This document shows, piece by piece, positions 6,746-14,683 of a stretch of DNA of 64,000 bases. The stretch covers positions 2,337,501 to 2,401,500 of the forward strand of contig NZ_CP044067.1 of assembly GCF_008693385.1 (NCBI RefSeq). Reading direction: 5' to 3'. A model generated the notes under the pieces. That model saw only the letters and a list, made by a program, of their open reading frames with translations, ran no database searches and was not told the origin of the DNA. Positions within the stretch are counted from its first letter, which is position 1, and each line of letters starts with the position of its first letter. The position numbers and the translations under genes were made by a program. The DNA is from Cupriavidus pauculus (lineage in GTDB: Bacteria > Pseudomonadota > Gammaproteobacteria > Burkholderiales > Burkholderiaceae).

Positions 6746-8446
6746 ATGAGCCACAACCTCGACCACCTGCCCACTGCGGAAGAGGGCGCCGTCTACTCGC
6801 CGCTGATGCTGCGGCGTCACCAGATGTACCCCTGCCTGACCGCGGCCGAGATCGAACGCGTGAGCGCGTTCGGCATCCGGCGCGAGTGGGTCGCGGACGA
6901 CTACGTCGTGCGCACCGGCGGCCCCGGCATGGGCATGATCCTCGTGCTGGCAGGCCATGTGCGCGTGCTGCAGCGTGACGGCCTCGAGCGCGCGGCATTG
7001 GTCACCGAGCATGGACCGGGCAATTTCCTTGCAGAGATCGGCCAGTTGTCCGGCAGCCCCGAGCTTGTCGATGGCATTGCGCTCGATGCGGTCACCGCCG
7101 TGGTGATACCTCCCGAACGTCTGCGTGCGTTGCTCGTGGCGGAAGCCGAGCTCGGCGAGCGCATCATGCGCGCGCTGATCCTGCGCCGCGCGGCGCTGAT
7201 CGAGCGCGGACGCGGTCCGATTCTCGTCGGCCGCAGCGACGACTCGCGCATGTCGCTGCTGCAGGCCTTCCTGCGCAGGAACAATCATCCGCATACGGTC
7301 ATCGACATCGACGCGGACGCCGATGCGGCGCGGGTGTTCGCGGCCGATACGGGCGCGCCGCACGATCTGCCGCTGGTCGTGTGCCCGGGCGGCAACCTGC
7401 TGCGCCGGCCCGATGCGGGGCAACTGGCCTCGTGCCTCGGCCTGTTGCCGGAGTTCCAGCCCGAGCAGGTCTACGACGTCACGATCGTCGGGGCGGGTCC
7501 CGCGGGACTGGCCTCCGCCGTGTACGCCGCGTCGGAGGGGCTATGCGTGACCGTGCTCGATTCACTATCGCCGGGCGGCCAGGCGGGCGCGAGTGCGCGC
7601 ATCGAGAACTATCTCGGTTTTCCGACGGGCGTGTCCGGGCAGACGCTTGCGAGCCGCGCGTTCGCGCAGGCCCAGAAATTTGGCGCGCATATCGCGATAC
7701 CGCTCGAGGTGGACCGGCTGCAATGCAGCGGCAGAGGTGACGAGACCCATCAGGTGGTGCTCACGGATGGGCGGTGCATTCGCACGCGCGCCGTGGTGAT
7801 CGCCTGCGGCGCCGCCTATCGCCGGCCGCCGCTGTCGCGGCTTGCCGAGTTCGAGGGGCGGGGCGTCTATTACTGGGCGTCGCCGGTGGAGGCGCGCCTC
7901 TGCGCGAAGCAGGAGGTCGTGCTCGTGGGCGGTGGCAATTCGGCGGGGCAGGCCGCGGTGTATCTGGCCACGCATGCCGCGCATGTCCACGTGGTGATTC
8001 GCGGTCCGGGGCTCGAGCAGAGCATGTCGCGCTATCTGATCGACCGGATCGCCGCGCAGCCCAATATCACCGTCCATTGTCATACGGAAGTGGAGGCGCT
8101 GGGCGGCGCGCATCAGCTGGACGACGTGACGCTGCGCCATCGCGACACCGACGTGCGTACGCATATGGCCGTGCGCCACGTCTTCCTGTTCACGGGTGCC
8201 GAGCCGAATTCGCGGTGGCTGCGCGATTGCGATATCCGGCTCGATGCAAAGGGCTTCGTGGTGACCGGGTTCGATGCCGAGCGGGGACAGGCGGGCAGCG
8301 GCTCGCTGCAGACGAGCGTGCCCGGCATCTTTGCCGTGGGCGACGTGCGGTCGGGGTCGACCAAGCGCGTGGCTACGGCAGTAGGCGAGGGCGCGGCCGT
8401 GGTGTCGCAGGTCCACGCCTACCTCGCCGCGCACGCCATGGTCTGA
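6746..8446 (+). CDS. Cyclic-nucleotide-binding domain fused to thioredoxin-reductase-like flavoprotein, no CxxC
   Basis: A protein of 566 residues; the ATG at 6746 has an ACGGAGAA ribosome site. Residues about 25-150 form a CRP-type beta-barrel (VVRTGGPGMGMILVLAGHVRVL, EIGQLSG). Residues 165-240 form a thioredoxin-like fold without cysteines. From residue 248 a thioredoxin-reductase fold follows, with FAD site VTIVGAGPAGLASA, NADPH site VVLVGGGNSAGQAA and C-terminal FAVGDVRSGSTKRVA. The redox CxxC expected around residues 376-382 reads WASPVEA, so classical thioredoxin reduction is not possible. Fusions of this kind are known in proteobacteria and usually lack the disulfide. It may sense a nucleotide or act as an NADPH-flavin reductase in stress. 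Its neighbours are the kinase/response-regulator pair. Confidence 0.88.
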   Translation: MSHNLDHLPTAEEGAVYSPLMLRRHQMYPCLTAAEIERVSAFGIRREWVADDYVVRTGGPGMGMILVLAGHVRVLQRDGLERAALVTEHGPGNFLAEIGQLSGSPELVDGIALDAVTAVVIPPERLRALLVAEAELGERIMRALILRRAALIERGRGPILVGRSDDSRMSLLQAFLRRNNHPHTVIDIDADADAARVFAADTGAPHDLPLVVCPGGNLLRRPDAGQLASCLGLLPEFQPEQVYDVTIVGAGPAGLASAVYAASEGLCVTVLDSLSPGGQAGASARIENYLGFPTGVSGQTLASRAFAQAQKFGAHIAIPLEVDRLQCSGRGDETHQVVLTDGRCIRTRAVVIACGAAYRRPPLSRLAEFEGRGVYYWASPVEARLCAKQEVVLVGGGNSAGQAAVYLATHAAHVHVVIRGPGLEQSMSRYLIDRIAAQPNITVHCHTEVEALGGAHQLDDVTLRHRDTDVRTHMAVRHVFLFTGAEPNSRWLRDCDIRLDAKGFVVTGFDAERGQAGSGSLQTSVPGIFAVGDVRSGSTKRVATAVGEGAAVVSQVHAYLAAHAMV

Positions 8447-8461
8447 AGCGAAGGGCTTTCC

Positions 8462-9226
8462 TCAGGGCATGCCGAGCAGCGGCAGACGGATGACGATGCG
8501 GGCGCCGCCTTCGCGCGGCCGCTCCGCACGGATATTGCCGCCATGCGCATGCGCGATGGTGCGGCAGATGGCGAGTCCCATGCCCATGCCGTCCGGCCGC
8601 GTCGTATAGAACGCATCGAACATGCGTGCCATGACGGCGTCGTCGAGGCCCGGGCCATTGTCCTGGACGGCGATCTCGGCCTCGCGGCCCACGCGGGCGA
8701 GCGTCACGCGCAGCCACCTGCTGTCGTCGGCCGGACGCGCCATCGCCATGGCCTGTATGGCATTCATCAGCACGTTGACGAGCACCTGCTGCAGCGGCAC
8801 GCGTTCGCCGAGCAACCGCAGGTCGTCGCGCGGCAGCGTGGTCTCCACGGCGATGCGATGGCGGTCGAACTCATGGTCGAGCCATGCCAGGCACTCGCGC
8901 GTGAGGGCATTCAGCACGAGGGTCTCGGGCGCCCCCGGCTTGTCGCTCGCCATGGCGCGAAAGCGCGTCACCACCTCCATCGCGCGGTCGGCGTCGACGA
9001 TCAGGCGCTCGATGGCAGCGATGGCCTCGGGCACGTCCGGCTGCGAGAGCCGCAACCAGCGCAGGGCGGCATGGCCACGCATCACGCTCGCGGAGATCGG
9101 CTGCAGCACGTCATGGACCACGGTCGCGCAGAGTTCGCCAAGCATCGACACGCGTGCCCCGCGCAGCGCGGCGCGCTCTTCGGGCGTGAGCAGAGGTCGG
9201 GTCGGTGTGGTCATGGGGGATGTCAT
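8462..9226 (-). CDS. Sensor histidine kinase, FixL/TodS-like, without a recognisable input domain
   Basis: A protein of 254 residues. The first 30 residues are a short tail; the H-box is ARVSMLGELCATVVHDVLQP, with His-Asp-x3-Gln-Pro as in FixL-type kinases. The N-box is VLMNAIQAMA, G1 is VQDNGPGLDD and G2 is GMGMGLAICRTIAHAHGG. There is no PAS, HAMP or membrane segment, so any sensing must occur through partners. It is divergent from the FixJ-type regulator at 9544, the likely partner. The start at 9226 and the ATG at 9214 are both possible. Confidence 0.88.
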   Translation of the reverse strand: MTSPMTTPTRPLLTPEERAALRGARVSMLGELCATVVHDVLQPISASVMRGHAALRWLRLSQPDVPEAIAAIERLIVDADRAMEVVTRFRAMASDKPGAPETLVLNALTRECLAWLDHEFDRHRIAVETTLPRDDLRLLGERVPLQQVLVNVLMNAIQAMAMARPADDSRWLRVTLARVGREAEIAVQDNGPGLDDAVMARMFDAFYTTRPDGMGMGLAICRTIAHAHGGNIRAERPREGGARIVIRLPLLGMP

Positions 9227-9543
9227 GCCGGCCTCGTGGCCTCGTGTGGGTTGGGTGCGGCGATGTTACGAGGACGCCGGACGCACGGTAAATGACAGAT
9301 ATCCCTGTATTACTGCCGACTGCGTCCCGACGGCGATTATCCGCAAGGTGTAGGACCTCCGTCCATTGGACGGCAGCCACGCGGGCGTCGCGCTGCTAGA
9401 TTTCGCGCCATGCCTCGCTCCCCGCGAGGGATACGATGATTGTTGCGCGTACGGAAACTTGAACGTCCCGGTTTCCGTCTTGACGCGTATTTTCACGATA
9501 CCTAGACTCCATCGACGTAACAATTGCAGTCTGGAGTCTCGCC
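9227..9543. other. Divergent intergenic region, 317 bases, between kinase and response regulator
   Basis: No gene seen. It contains the sigma-70-type promoter at 9480-9508 for the response regulator. I find no sigma-54 match and no clear terminator. The half nearest the kinase is unremarkable. Confidence 0.6.
9480..9508 (+). promoter_or_regulatory. Sigma-70-type promoter of the FixJ-like gene
   Basis: TTGACG, 17 bases, then TAGACT, matching the -35 and -10 boxes at 5/6 and 4/6. The predicted start near 9515 gives a short leader to the GTG at 9544. Confidence 0.6.
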
Positions 9544-10260
9544 GTGAATCCCTCGTTTCTCCTCCCGTCACGCGAGCGCGTCCTGCCCGATGCGCTCGTC
9601 TATATCGTTGACGACGACCCCCATATGAATGGCGCGCTCGCGGACCTGCTGAGGTCGGTCGGCATTGCCTCGCGCGGCTTTCTTGCCGCGCAGGAGTTTC
9701 TGCAGAGCGAGCTCGAGGACCTGCCGGGCTGCCTTGTCCTCGACGTCAGGCTGCGGGGCACCAACGGCCTGGATCTGCAGGAACATTTAAGGCTGCACGG
9801 TATCGACCTGCCGATCATCTTTATCACGGCGCATGGCGATATCGAGATGTCCGTTCGCGCGATGAAGGCCGGCGCGCATGACTTTCTGACCAAACCGTTC
9901 CGCGATCAGGTGTTCCTCGATGCGGTGTCCGGCGCCATCGAGGCGGACCGCTGCAAGCGCGCCACGTTCCGGTGCGGACTCGACCTGCGCGCGCGATTCT
10001 CGTCGCTGAGCGACCGGGAGCGCGAGGTGATGCTGCTGGCGGCGTCGGGACTCATGAACAAGCAGATCGCGGGCCGTATCGGCATCAGCGAGGTCACGAT
10101 CAAGATCCATCGCAGCAAGGCCATGCGCAAGATGGCCGCGCGCACGTTCGCCGATCTGGTGAAGATGGTCCACGAACTGGGCGATGCGGCGGCGCGGCAG
10201 GAACCCGCATTTGCGGTGCCGCGTGCCACCGCGATGCCGGCCGCGCGCGCGGCCGGCTGA
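9544..10260 (+). CDS. FixJ-family response regulator
   Basis: A protein of 238 residues, with a GTG start at 9544 preceded by GGAG. The receiver domain (about residues 18-135) has the acidic pair in VYIVDDD, the phosphoacceptor in CLVLDVRLRGTNGLD and the lysine in DFLTKPFRD. A LuxR-type helix-turn-helix follows (LSDREREVMLLAASGLMNKQIAGRIGISEVTIKIHRS). The C-terminus is an Ala/Pro-rich tail. The likely donor kinase is the divergent gene at 8462-9226. Targets are unknown; the reductase-fusion gene beside them is a natural candidate. Confidence 0.93.
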   Translation: MNPSFLLPSRERVLPDALVYIVDDDPHMNGALADLLRSVGIASRGFLAAQEFLQSELEDLPGCLVLDVRLRGTNGLDLQEHLRLHGIDLPIIFITAHGDIEMSVRAMKAGAHDFLTKPFRDQVFLDAVSGAIEADRCKRATFRCGLDLRARFSSLSDREREVMLLAASGLMNKQIAGRIGISEVTIKIHRSKAMRKMAARTFADLVKMVHELGDAAARQEPAFAVPRATAMPAARAAG

Positions 10261-10267
10261 CATCGCG

Positions 10268-10287
10268 GCGCCGGCTATTGCCGGTGC
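10268..10287. terminator. Small hairpin between convergent genes
   Basis: An 8-bp stem with one G-U pair (10268-10275 with 10280-10287, loop TATT). It lies between the end of the response regulator and the stop of the patatin gene, which it overlaps. There is no T-run, so any terminator function is weak. Confidence 0.35.
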
Positions 10288-11489
10288 GTGCGGTGCAGGT
10301 CGTGCGTGACGAACGGCGCGTCGTGCGTCGGCATGGCGAGCCACTCGGGATGGCGCAGCGTTTCGCGGATATCCTCCAGGCCGCTCTGCCAATGCTCGCG
10401 CATCGTCAGCGGGCCGAACTGGAAGTCTTTGGCGTTGCCCTCGAACGGCTTGTCGCGATAGATCATCTGGATGACGTTGCGCCGCGCCGTGCAGGCATAG
10501 GCCGCCGCATCGCGGTAGCCCGCGCTATCGCGCTTGCTGGCCGGCACCAGCGCCATCACGTCATTGAGCATCTGCCGGAAGCGCTGCTGCTCCGCCATGT
10601 AGTCGGTGATCGCGCGCGTGCGGCTCGAGTACTGCACGTCCTTCTGTCGCGTCGCCACGTCCATCAGGTTGTCGGGCAGCGCGCCGCGCGCGCTCCACAG
10701 GTCCACCTGAAAGATCAGCGCATCGCGGCGCGGCTTGGCCCGCAGTACTTCCGACAGCGGTGTGTTGGAAACCAGTCCACCGTCCCAATAGTGCTCGCCG
10801 TCGATCTCCACGGCGGGAAAGCCAGGGGGCAGCGCACCCGATGCCATGAAGTGCTCGGCGCGCAGACGGGTCTCGGTATTGTCGAAGTAGGTCAGATTGC
10901 CCGTGCGCACGTTCACCGCGCCGACCGAGACTCGCATCTCCTGATGGCGATTGATGCGGTCGAAGTCAACAAAGCGCTCGAGCGTGGCCTTGAGCGGCGC
11001 GGTATCGTAGTAGCTCGCCCCGGCCGCGCCGTTGCCCGGCGCGAACGGCAGCGGCCAGGCGCGCGGATGAAAGAAGCCGCGCTGGCCCTCGAGGAGCGCG
11101 CGGCTTGCCTCCAGGCCGTCGAACCACACCCGCAGCGTATCGGGCCAGTGCGCGGCGCCGTCGGCGATCAGGTCGTAAGGGAACAGGCTCGGCAGCCACG
11201 GCTGACGGCAGATATGGGTCCAGAACGCTCGCAGCTGGGCCACGCGGTCCTCGGGAGCATTGCCCGCGATGACCGCGGCATTGAGGGCGCCGATCGAAAT
11301 GCCGGCCACCCAGTTGGGCGCGATGCCGCCCGCGGCCAGTCCCTCGTAGACGCCCGCCTGATAGGATCCGAGCGCGCCGCCGCCCTGCAGCACGAGCGCC
11401 CTGACGGGGTAGGCATCGTGCGCGGCAGCGATCTTGCGCGCAAGGGTGTCCGCGGCCGCGCGGGGCGGCCGTTGCTGAACCATCGACAT
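10275..11489 (-). CDS. Patatin-like phospholipase with DUF3734-type C-terminus
   Basis: A protein of 404 residues. The patatin domain has the oxyanion glycines in LVLQGGGALGSYQAGV, the serine hydrolase motif GISIG and the dyad aspartate in YWDGGLVSNTPL. The C-terminal part (from about residue 300, RTRAITDYMAEQQRFRQML onward) resembles the DUF3734 extension found with such proteins in PHB-producing bacteria. It is cytoplasmic and probably hydrolyses acyl esters. It is the last gene of a leftward set, adc-hbdH-patatin, so a role linked to polyhydroxybutyrate or ketone-body use is plausible but inferred. Confidence 0.88.
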   Translation of the reverse strand: MSMVQQRPPRAAADTLARKIAAAHDAYPVRALVLQGGGALGSYQAGVYEGLAAGGIAPNWVAGISIGALNAAVIAGNAPEDRVAQLRAFWTHICRQPWLPSLFPYDLIADGAAHWPDTLRVWFDGLEASRALLEGQRGFFHPRAWPLPFAPGNGAAGASYYDTAPLKATLERFVDFDRINRHQEMRVSVGAVNVRTGNLTYFDNTETRLRAEHFMASGALPPGFPAVEIDGEHYWDGGLVSNTPLSEVLRAKPRRDALIFQVDLWSARGALPDNLMDVATRQKDVQYSSRTRAITDYMAEQQRFRQMLNDVMALVPASKRDSAGYRDAAAYACTARRNVIQMIYRDKPFEGNAKDFQFGPLTMREHWQSGLEDIRETLRHPEWLAMPTHDAPFVTHDLHRTHRQ

Positions 11490-11559
11490 GGATTGCTCCT
11501 TGGTCTTGTAGGGCCGCCGCGCGCGTCCCTGCGGAACCGATGGCGCGCGGCGCGCGCGC

Positions 11560-12345
11560 TTACTGCATGTACCAGCCGTGGCTGACCACGAAGGACTGGC
11601 CGGTCAGTGCCTGCGACGGGAACGCGCAGAGGAACAGCGCCGTCTGTGCGACATCCTCGACGGTCGTGAACACGCCATCGACGGTGCCGCCCAGCATCAC
11701 GCGGCGCACGACTTCCTCTTCGCTGATATTGAGTTCCTTCGCCTGTTCGGGAATCTGCTTGTCGACGAGCGGCGTGCGCACGAAGCCCGGGCAGATCACG
11801 TGCGAACGCACGTTGCGCTCGCCGCCTTCCTTGGCGAGCACGCGCGCCAGGCCGAGCAGCCCGTGCTTGGCCGTGACATAAGCGCTCTTGAGCGGCGATG
11901 CTTCATGGGAGTGGACCGAGCCCATGTAGATGACCGTGCCGCCGCGCTTGGGATCCTTGTACATATGACGCAGCGCGGCGCGCGTGGTCAGGAACGCGCC
12001 ATCGACGTGAATCGCCTGCATCTTCTTCCAGTCCGCGAAGCTGTACTTCTCGATGGGGTTCACGATCTGGATGCCCGCATTGGAGATGAGGATGTCGAGT
12101 CCGCCGAACGCTTCCGCCACCTTGTCGGTGGCTTCGTCCACCGCCTGCTCGTTGGTCACGTCCATGGCGATGGGCAAGGCGCGGCCGCCCGCGCGCTCGA
12201 TTTCCTCGGCGGTGGCGCGCGCGGCGTCGAGGTTGAGGTCGGCGATGGCGACGGCCGCGCCTTCGCGCGCGAGCAATTCGGCGATAGCCTTGCCGATGCC
12301 GCTTGCGGCGCCGGTCACGATGGCGGACTTGTTCTGGAGTTTCAT
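11560..12345 (-). CDS. hbdH: D-3-hydroxybutyrate dehydrogenase
   Basis: A 261-residue short-chain dehydrogenase of the length and sequence type of beta-proteobacterial 3-hydroxybutyrate dehydrogenases. It has the cofactor site [15 protein letters not shown], the catalytic serine in [12 protein letters not shown]-x3-K in AYVTAKHG and the C-terminal VSHGWYMQ typical of the enzyme. It oxidises (R)-3-hydroxybutyrate to acetoacetate with NAD+, the first step in using monomers released from polyhydroxybutyrate. The product is the substrate of the acetoacetate decarboxylase encoded next to it. Confidence 0.93.
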   Translation of the reverse strand: MKLQNKSAIVTGAASGIGKAIAELLAREGAAVAIADLNLDAARATAEEIERAGGRALPIAMDVTNEQAVDEATDKVAEAFGGLDILISNAGIQIVNPIEKYSFADWKKMQAIHVDGAFLTTRAALRHMYKDPKRGGTVIYMGSVHSHEASPLKSAYVTAKHGLLGLARVLAKEGGERNVRSHVICPGFVRTPLVDKQIPEQAKELNISEEEVVRRVMLGGTVDGVFTTVEDVAQTALFLCAFPSQALTGQSFVVSHGWYMQ

Positions 12346-12394
12346 GATGTGGCCTTCAGGTGAACTTCAGGTGAGAAGAGACGCGCGAACGCGG

Positions 12395-13135
12395 TCATGC
12401 CAGGTAATCGAATGCAACCTCGCCGAGACCAAGCGTGAGGTCCGCGACATAATGCTTCGCACCGATGACTTCCAGTACCGGCAGCGATGCGACGGGAGCC
12501 AGCGCATGCGGCGCCAGCGAGAGGGCTGCGGGGCCCGTCCATGCCCCCTTCATCTGCACGTCCTTGAGAAAGTAGCAGACGAGTTCGAGAATCCGCGGCG
12601 ATCCATCGACATGCGGAATGATCTTGAGCAAATAATTGGGCGTTTCCGAAAGCGAGCGGCCAAGCGCCTCCTTGTCGATTTCGCGGTGCTTGTAGCCCAT
12701 GGTGCCCGTTGCCACGCGCACGGGGCCGTAGTCGAGCGTACCCACCAGCGTGTCGGTATGCACGGCGAGCTTGGGGCTGGCGAGCTTCTTGGGAAAGCCC
12801 CACAATTCCCGGCCGCCCGCGAGCGGGGGATGGTCGTCGAGAAACATCGCATGCGTGTAGCTGCCCGCGCGGCCCTCGTAGCTCACCGGAATGACCTGTC
12901 CGGATTCGGTGTAGTCGCCAAAACCCGTGGAATCGGGCATGCGGATGAACTCGTAGTGCACGATCGGATCGGTGATCTCCAGCGGCTCCGGCACCGCCGC
13001 GCGCAACAGCGCGGGATCGGTACGGTACGTAATGACGAAGAACTCGCGATCGATGAAGCGGTACGGGCCCATCGGATAGGCAGGGCTACATAGCGGCGTC
13101 GCGAAGGCGCGCTCGCGGATCGTCTTGATTTCCAT
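12395..13135 (-). CDS. adc: Acetoacetate decarboxylase
   Basis: A protein of 246 residues, the normal length of the family. The Schiff-base lysine motif is present ([15 protein letters not shown]), as are the conserved [13 protein letters not shown] and the early [11 protein letters not shown]. The enzyme converts acetoacetate to acetone and CO2. It lies 49 bases upstream of hbdH in the same direction, so 3-hydroxybutyrate can be taken to acetoacetate and acetone by one transcript. It is divergent from the GlxA-type regulator at 13359, a possible controller. Confidence 0.93.
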   Translation of the reverse strand: MEIKTIRERAFATPLCSPAYPMGPYRFIDREFFVITYRTDPALLRAAVPEPLEITDPIVHYEFIRMPDSTGFGDYTESGQVIPVSYEGRAGSYTHAMFLDDHPPLAGGRELWGFPKKLASPKLAVHTDTLVGTLDYGPVRVATGTMGYKHREIDKEALGRSLSETPNYLLKIIPHVDGSPRILELVCYFLKDVQMKGAWTGPAALSLAPHALAPVASLPVLEVIGAKHYVADLTLGLGEVAFDYLA

Positions 13136-13164
13136 GGGTAACGGTCCTCAGGGTGATGTCGCAG

Positions 13165-13269
13165 ATGGGTGACTCACGAATCGCGGGCAACGCCGTGGCG
13201 CATGCCGGCACGATGCGATCCATTGTGGGAGCCCGAACGATGGATCGCCATCACACCTATGGGTGACTC
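13165..13269. promoter_or_regulatory. Repeated elements in the adc/GlxA-regulator divergent promoter
   Basis: The 11-base word ATGGGTGACTC occurs twice in direct orientation, at 13165-13175 and 13259-13269, 94 bases apart. A dyad GATGG-ATCG-CCATC (13239-13252) lies just inside the second copy. Paired direct repeats suit an AraC-family operator, so they may be bound by the adjacent regulator. Inference from position. Confidence 0.45.
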
Positions 13270-13358
13270 GCTCCGCCCTACTGTGTGCGGCATGATGCGC
13301 CTGAGCTTGCAGAATCTTTCAATTGGCCTACGATCCAGACAACCCTGCCCGTCCCGTC

Positions 13359-14390
13359 ATGTCCATCGCCACCCTTCCGACGCTTGCGGCGCCGCGTCGC
13401 ATCCTGTTTGTCACATTTCCGAAGTTCGGGCTGCTCGACCTCAGCGGTCCCCAGACCGTGTTCTGGTGCGCGACAAATCTGGCGCAGGCACGGGGGTTGC
13501 CCGGTTATGACTGCCATACGGTCAGCATCGGCGGCGGCATCGTTCGGTCGATCGAGGGTGTGGTCCTGCATACCGAGGATGTCGGGCAATACCAGCCGCG
13601 CGACGTGGACACCGTGATCGTGCCCGGGACGCCCGAGATCCTCGAGGTGGTCGATGCTTCGGCGCACCTCGTGCACTGGCTGCGGCAGACCGCCGGCATC
13701 GTGCGGCGTACCGCCTCGGTGTGCACCGGTGCGTTCTTCCTTGGCGAAGCGGGGTTGCTGCAGGGCCGCCGCGCCACCACGCACTGGATCAATATCGACG
13801 ACCTCGCGACGCGCTTCCCCGGCATCACGGTCGACCGGAACGCGATCTTCGTGCAGCAGGATCCGGTCTGGACCTCGGCCGGCGTCACGGCGGGTATCGA
13901 CCTCGCGCTGGCGCTGGTCGAGGCGGACCTCGGGCATGACATCGCGCTGGCCGTGGCCAAGCAGCTCGTCGTGTACCTGAAGCGGCCGGCGGAGCAGCCA
14001 CAGCTCAGCGAAATGCTCAAGGCACAGGTCCGGGACACGCCCGCGTTCGATGGCTTGCACCTCTGGATCCTCGACAATCTCGGCGACGAGGCGCTGACCG
14101 TGGACCGCATGGCCGCGCGCGTGAACATGAGCCCGCGCAATTTCGCGCGCGCCTACAAGGAGAAGGTCGGCCGCACGCCAGCCAAGGCGGTCGAGCATTT
14201 CCGCGTGGAAGCGGCCTGCCGCCTGCTGCGCGCTTCGGAGCGTTCGATCGACCAGATCGCGCACGCCTGCGGCTTCGGCGACGAGGAACGCATGCGTGTC
14301 ACATTCCGCCGTCATATGGGATTGTCGCCGTCCGAGTATCGTCAAGACGGTATCGAGGACGTTCCAGTGTCGTTCGGCATGCAACGCTGA
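13359..14390 (+). CDS. GlxA-type regulator: DJ-1/PfpI domain plus AraC helix-turn-helix
   Basis: A protein of 343 residues from the ATG at 13359; no strong ribosome site is visible, and a TTG at 13323 is an alternative. The N-terminal amidotransferase-like DJ-1/PfpI domain has its cysteine in SVCTGAFFLGEAGLL (about residue 128). The C-terminal AraC domain carries both helix-turn-helix motifs (LTVDRMAARVNMSPRNFARAYKEK and RSIDQIAHACGFGDEERMRVTFRR). Proteins of this type often control amine, arginine or carnitine catabolism. Its divergent position makes the adc-hbdH-patatin genes likely targets. Confidence 0.9.
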   Translation: MSIATLPTLAAPRRILFVTFPKFGLLDLSGPQTVFWCATNLAQARGLPGYDCHTVSIGGGIVRSIEGVVLHTEDVGQYQPRDVDTVIVPGTPEILEVVDASAHLVHWLRQTAGIVRRTASVCTGAFFLGEAGLLQGRRATTHWINIDDLATRFPGITVDRNAIFVQQDPVWTSAGVTAGIDLALALVEADLGHDIALAVAKQLVVYLKRPAEQPQLSEMLKAQVRDTPAFDGLHLWILDNLGDEALTVDRMAARVNMSPRNFARAYKEKVGRTPAKAVEHFRVEAACRLLRASERSIDQIAHACGFGDEERMRVTFRRHMGLSPSEYRQDGIEDVPVSFGMQR

Positions 14391-14489
14391 CCAATACCCC
14401 TGAAATTCTGCCAATCTGCGCGGGTGACATTGCCTTTGTGTGAATGCATTAGCAGAATGATTCGCATGTCGTGCAAAACCGTTACCCGT

Positions 14490-14642
14490 ATGGACGTCCA
14501 GCGCTTGCAGCGCGTGCTGGATCACGTCGATGCCAACCTGGAAAGACATGTCAGCCTCGATGAGCTGGCCGCCATCGCCTGCCTGAGCCGCTTCCGCTGG
14601 TCGATATCCGCGATGGCCCTCAATTTGTTTCCCGTCATGTGA
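14490..14642 (+). pseudogene. Truncated AraC-family helix-turn-helix remnant
   Basis: An open frame whose part from MDVQRLQRVLDHVDANLERH through VSLDELAAIACLSRFR matches the start of an AraC-type DNA-binding domain. After SRFR the family sequence (normally FSRxFR and a second helix-turn-helix) is lost, the frame reads WSISAMALNLFPVM and stops. The missing part does not continue in another frame nearby, so this is a truncation rather than a single frameshift. It overlaps the possible upstream start of the next gene. Probably non-functional. Confidence 0.65.
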
Positions 14643-14683
14643 CACAAGAGAGCAATCTGGGCATACGTGTTTTGAGGGAAACA

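Noticed and set aside
14404..14459. ATTCTGC/GCAGAAT inverted repeat before the AraC remnant
   Set aside because: Seven-base arms with a 42-base spacer are not enough to claim an operator or an insertion scar.
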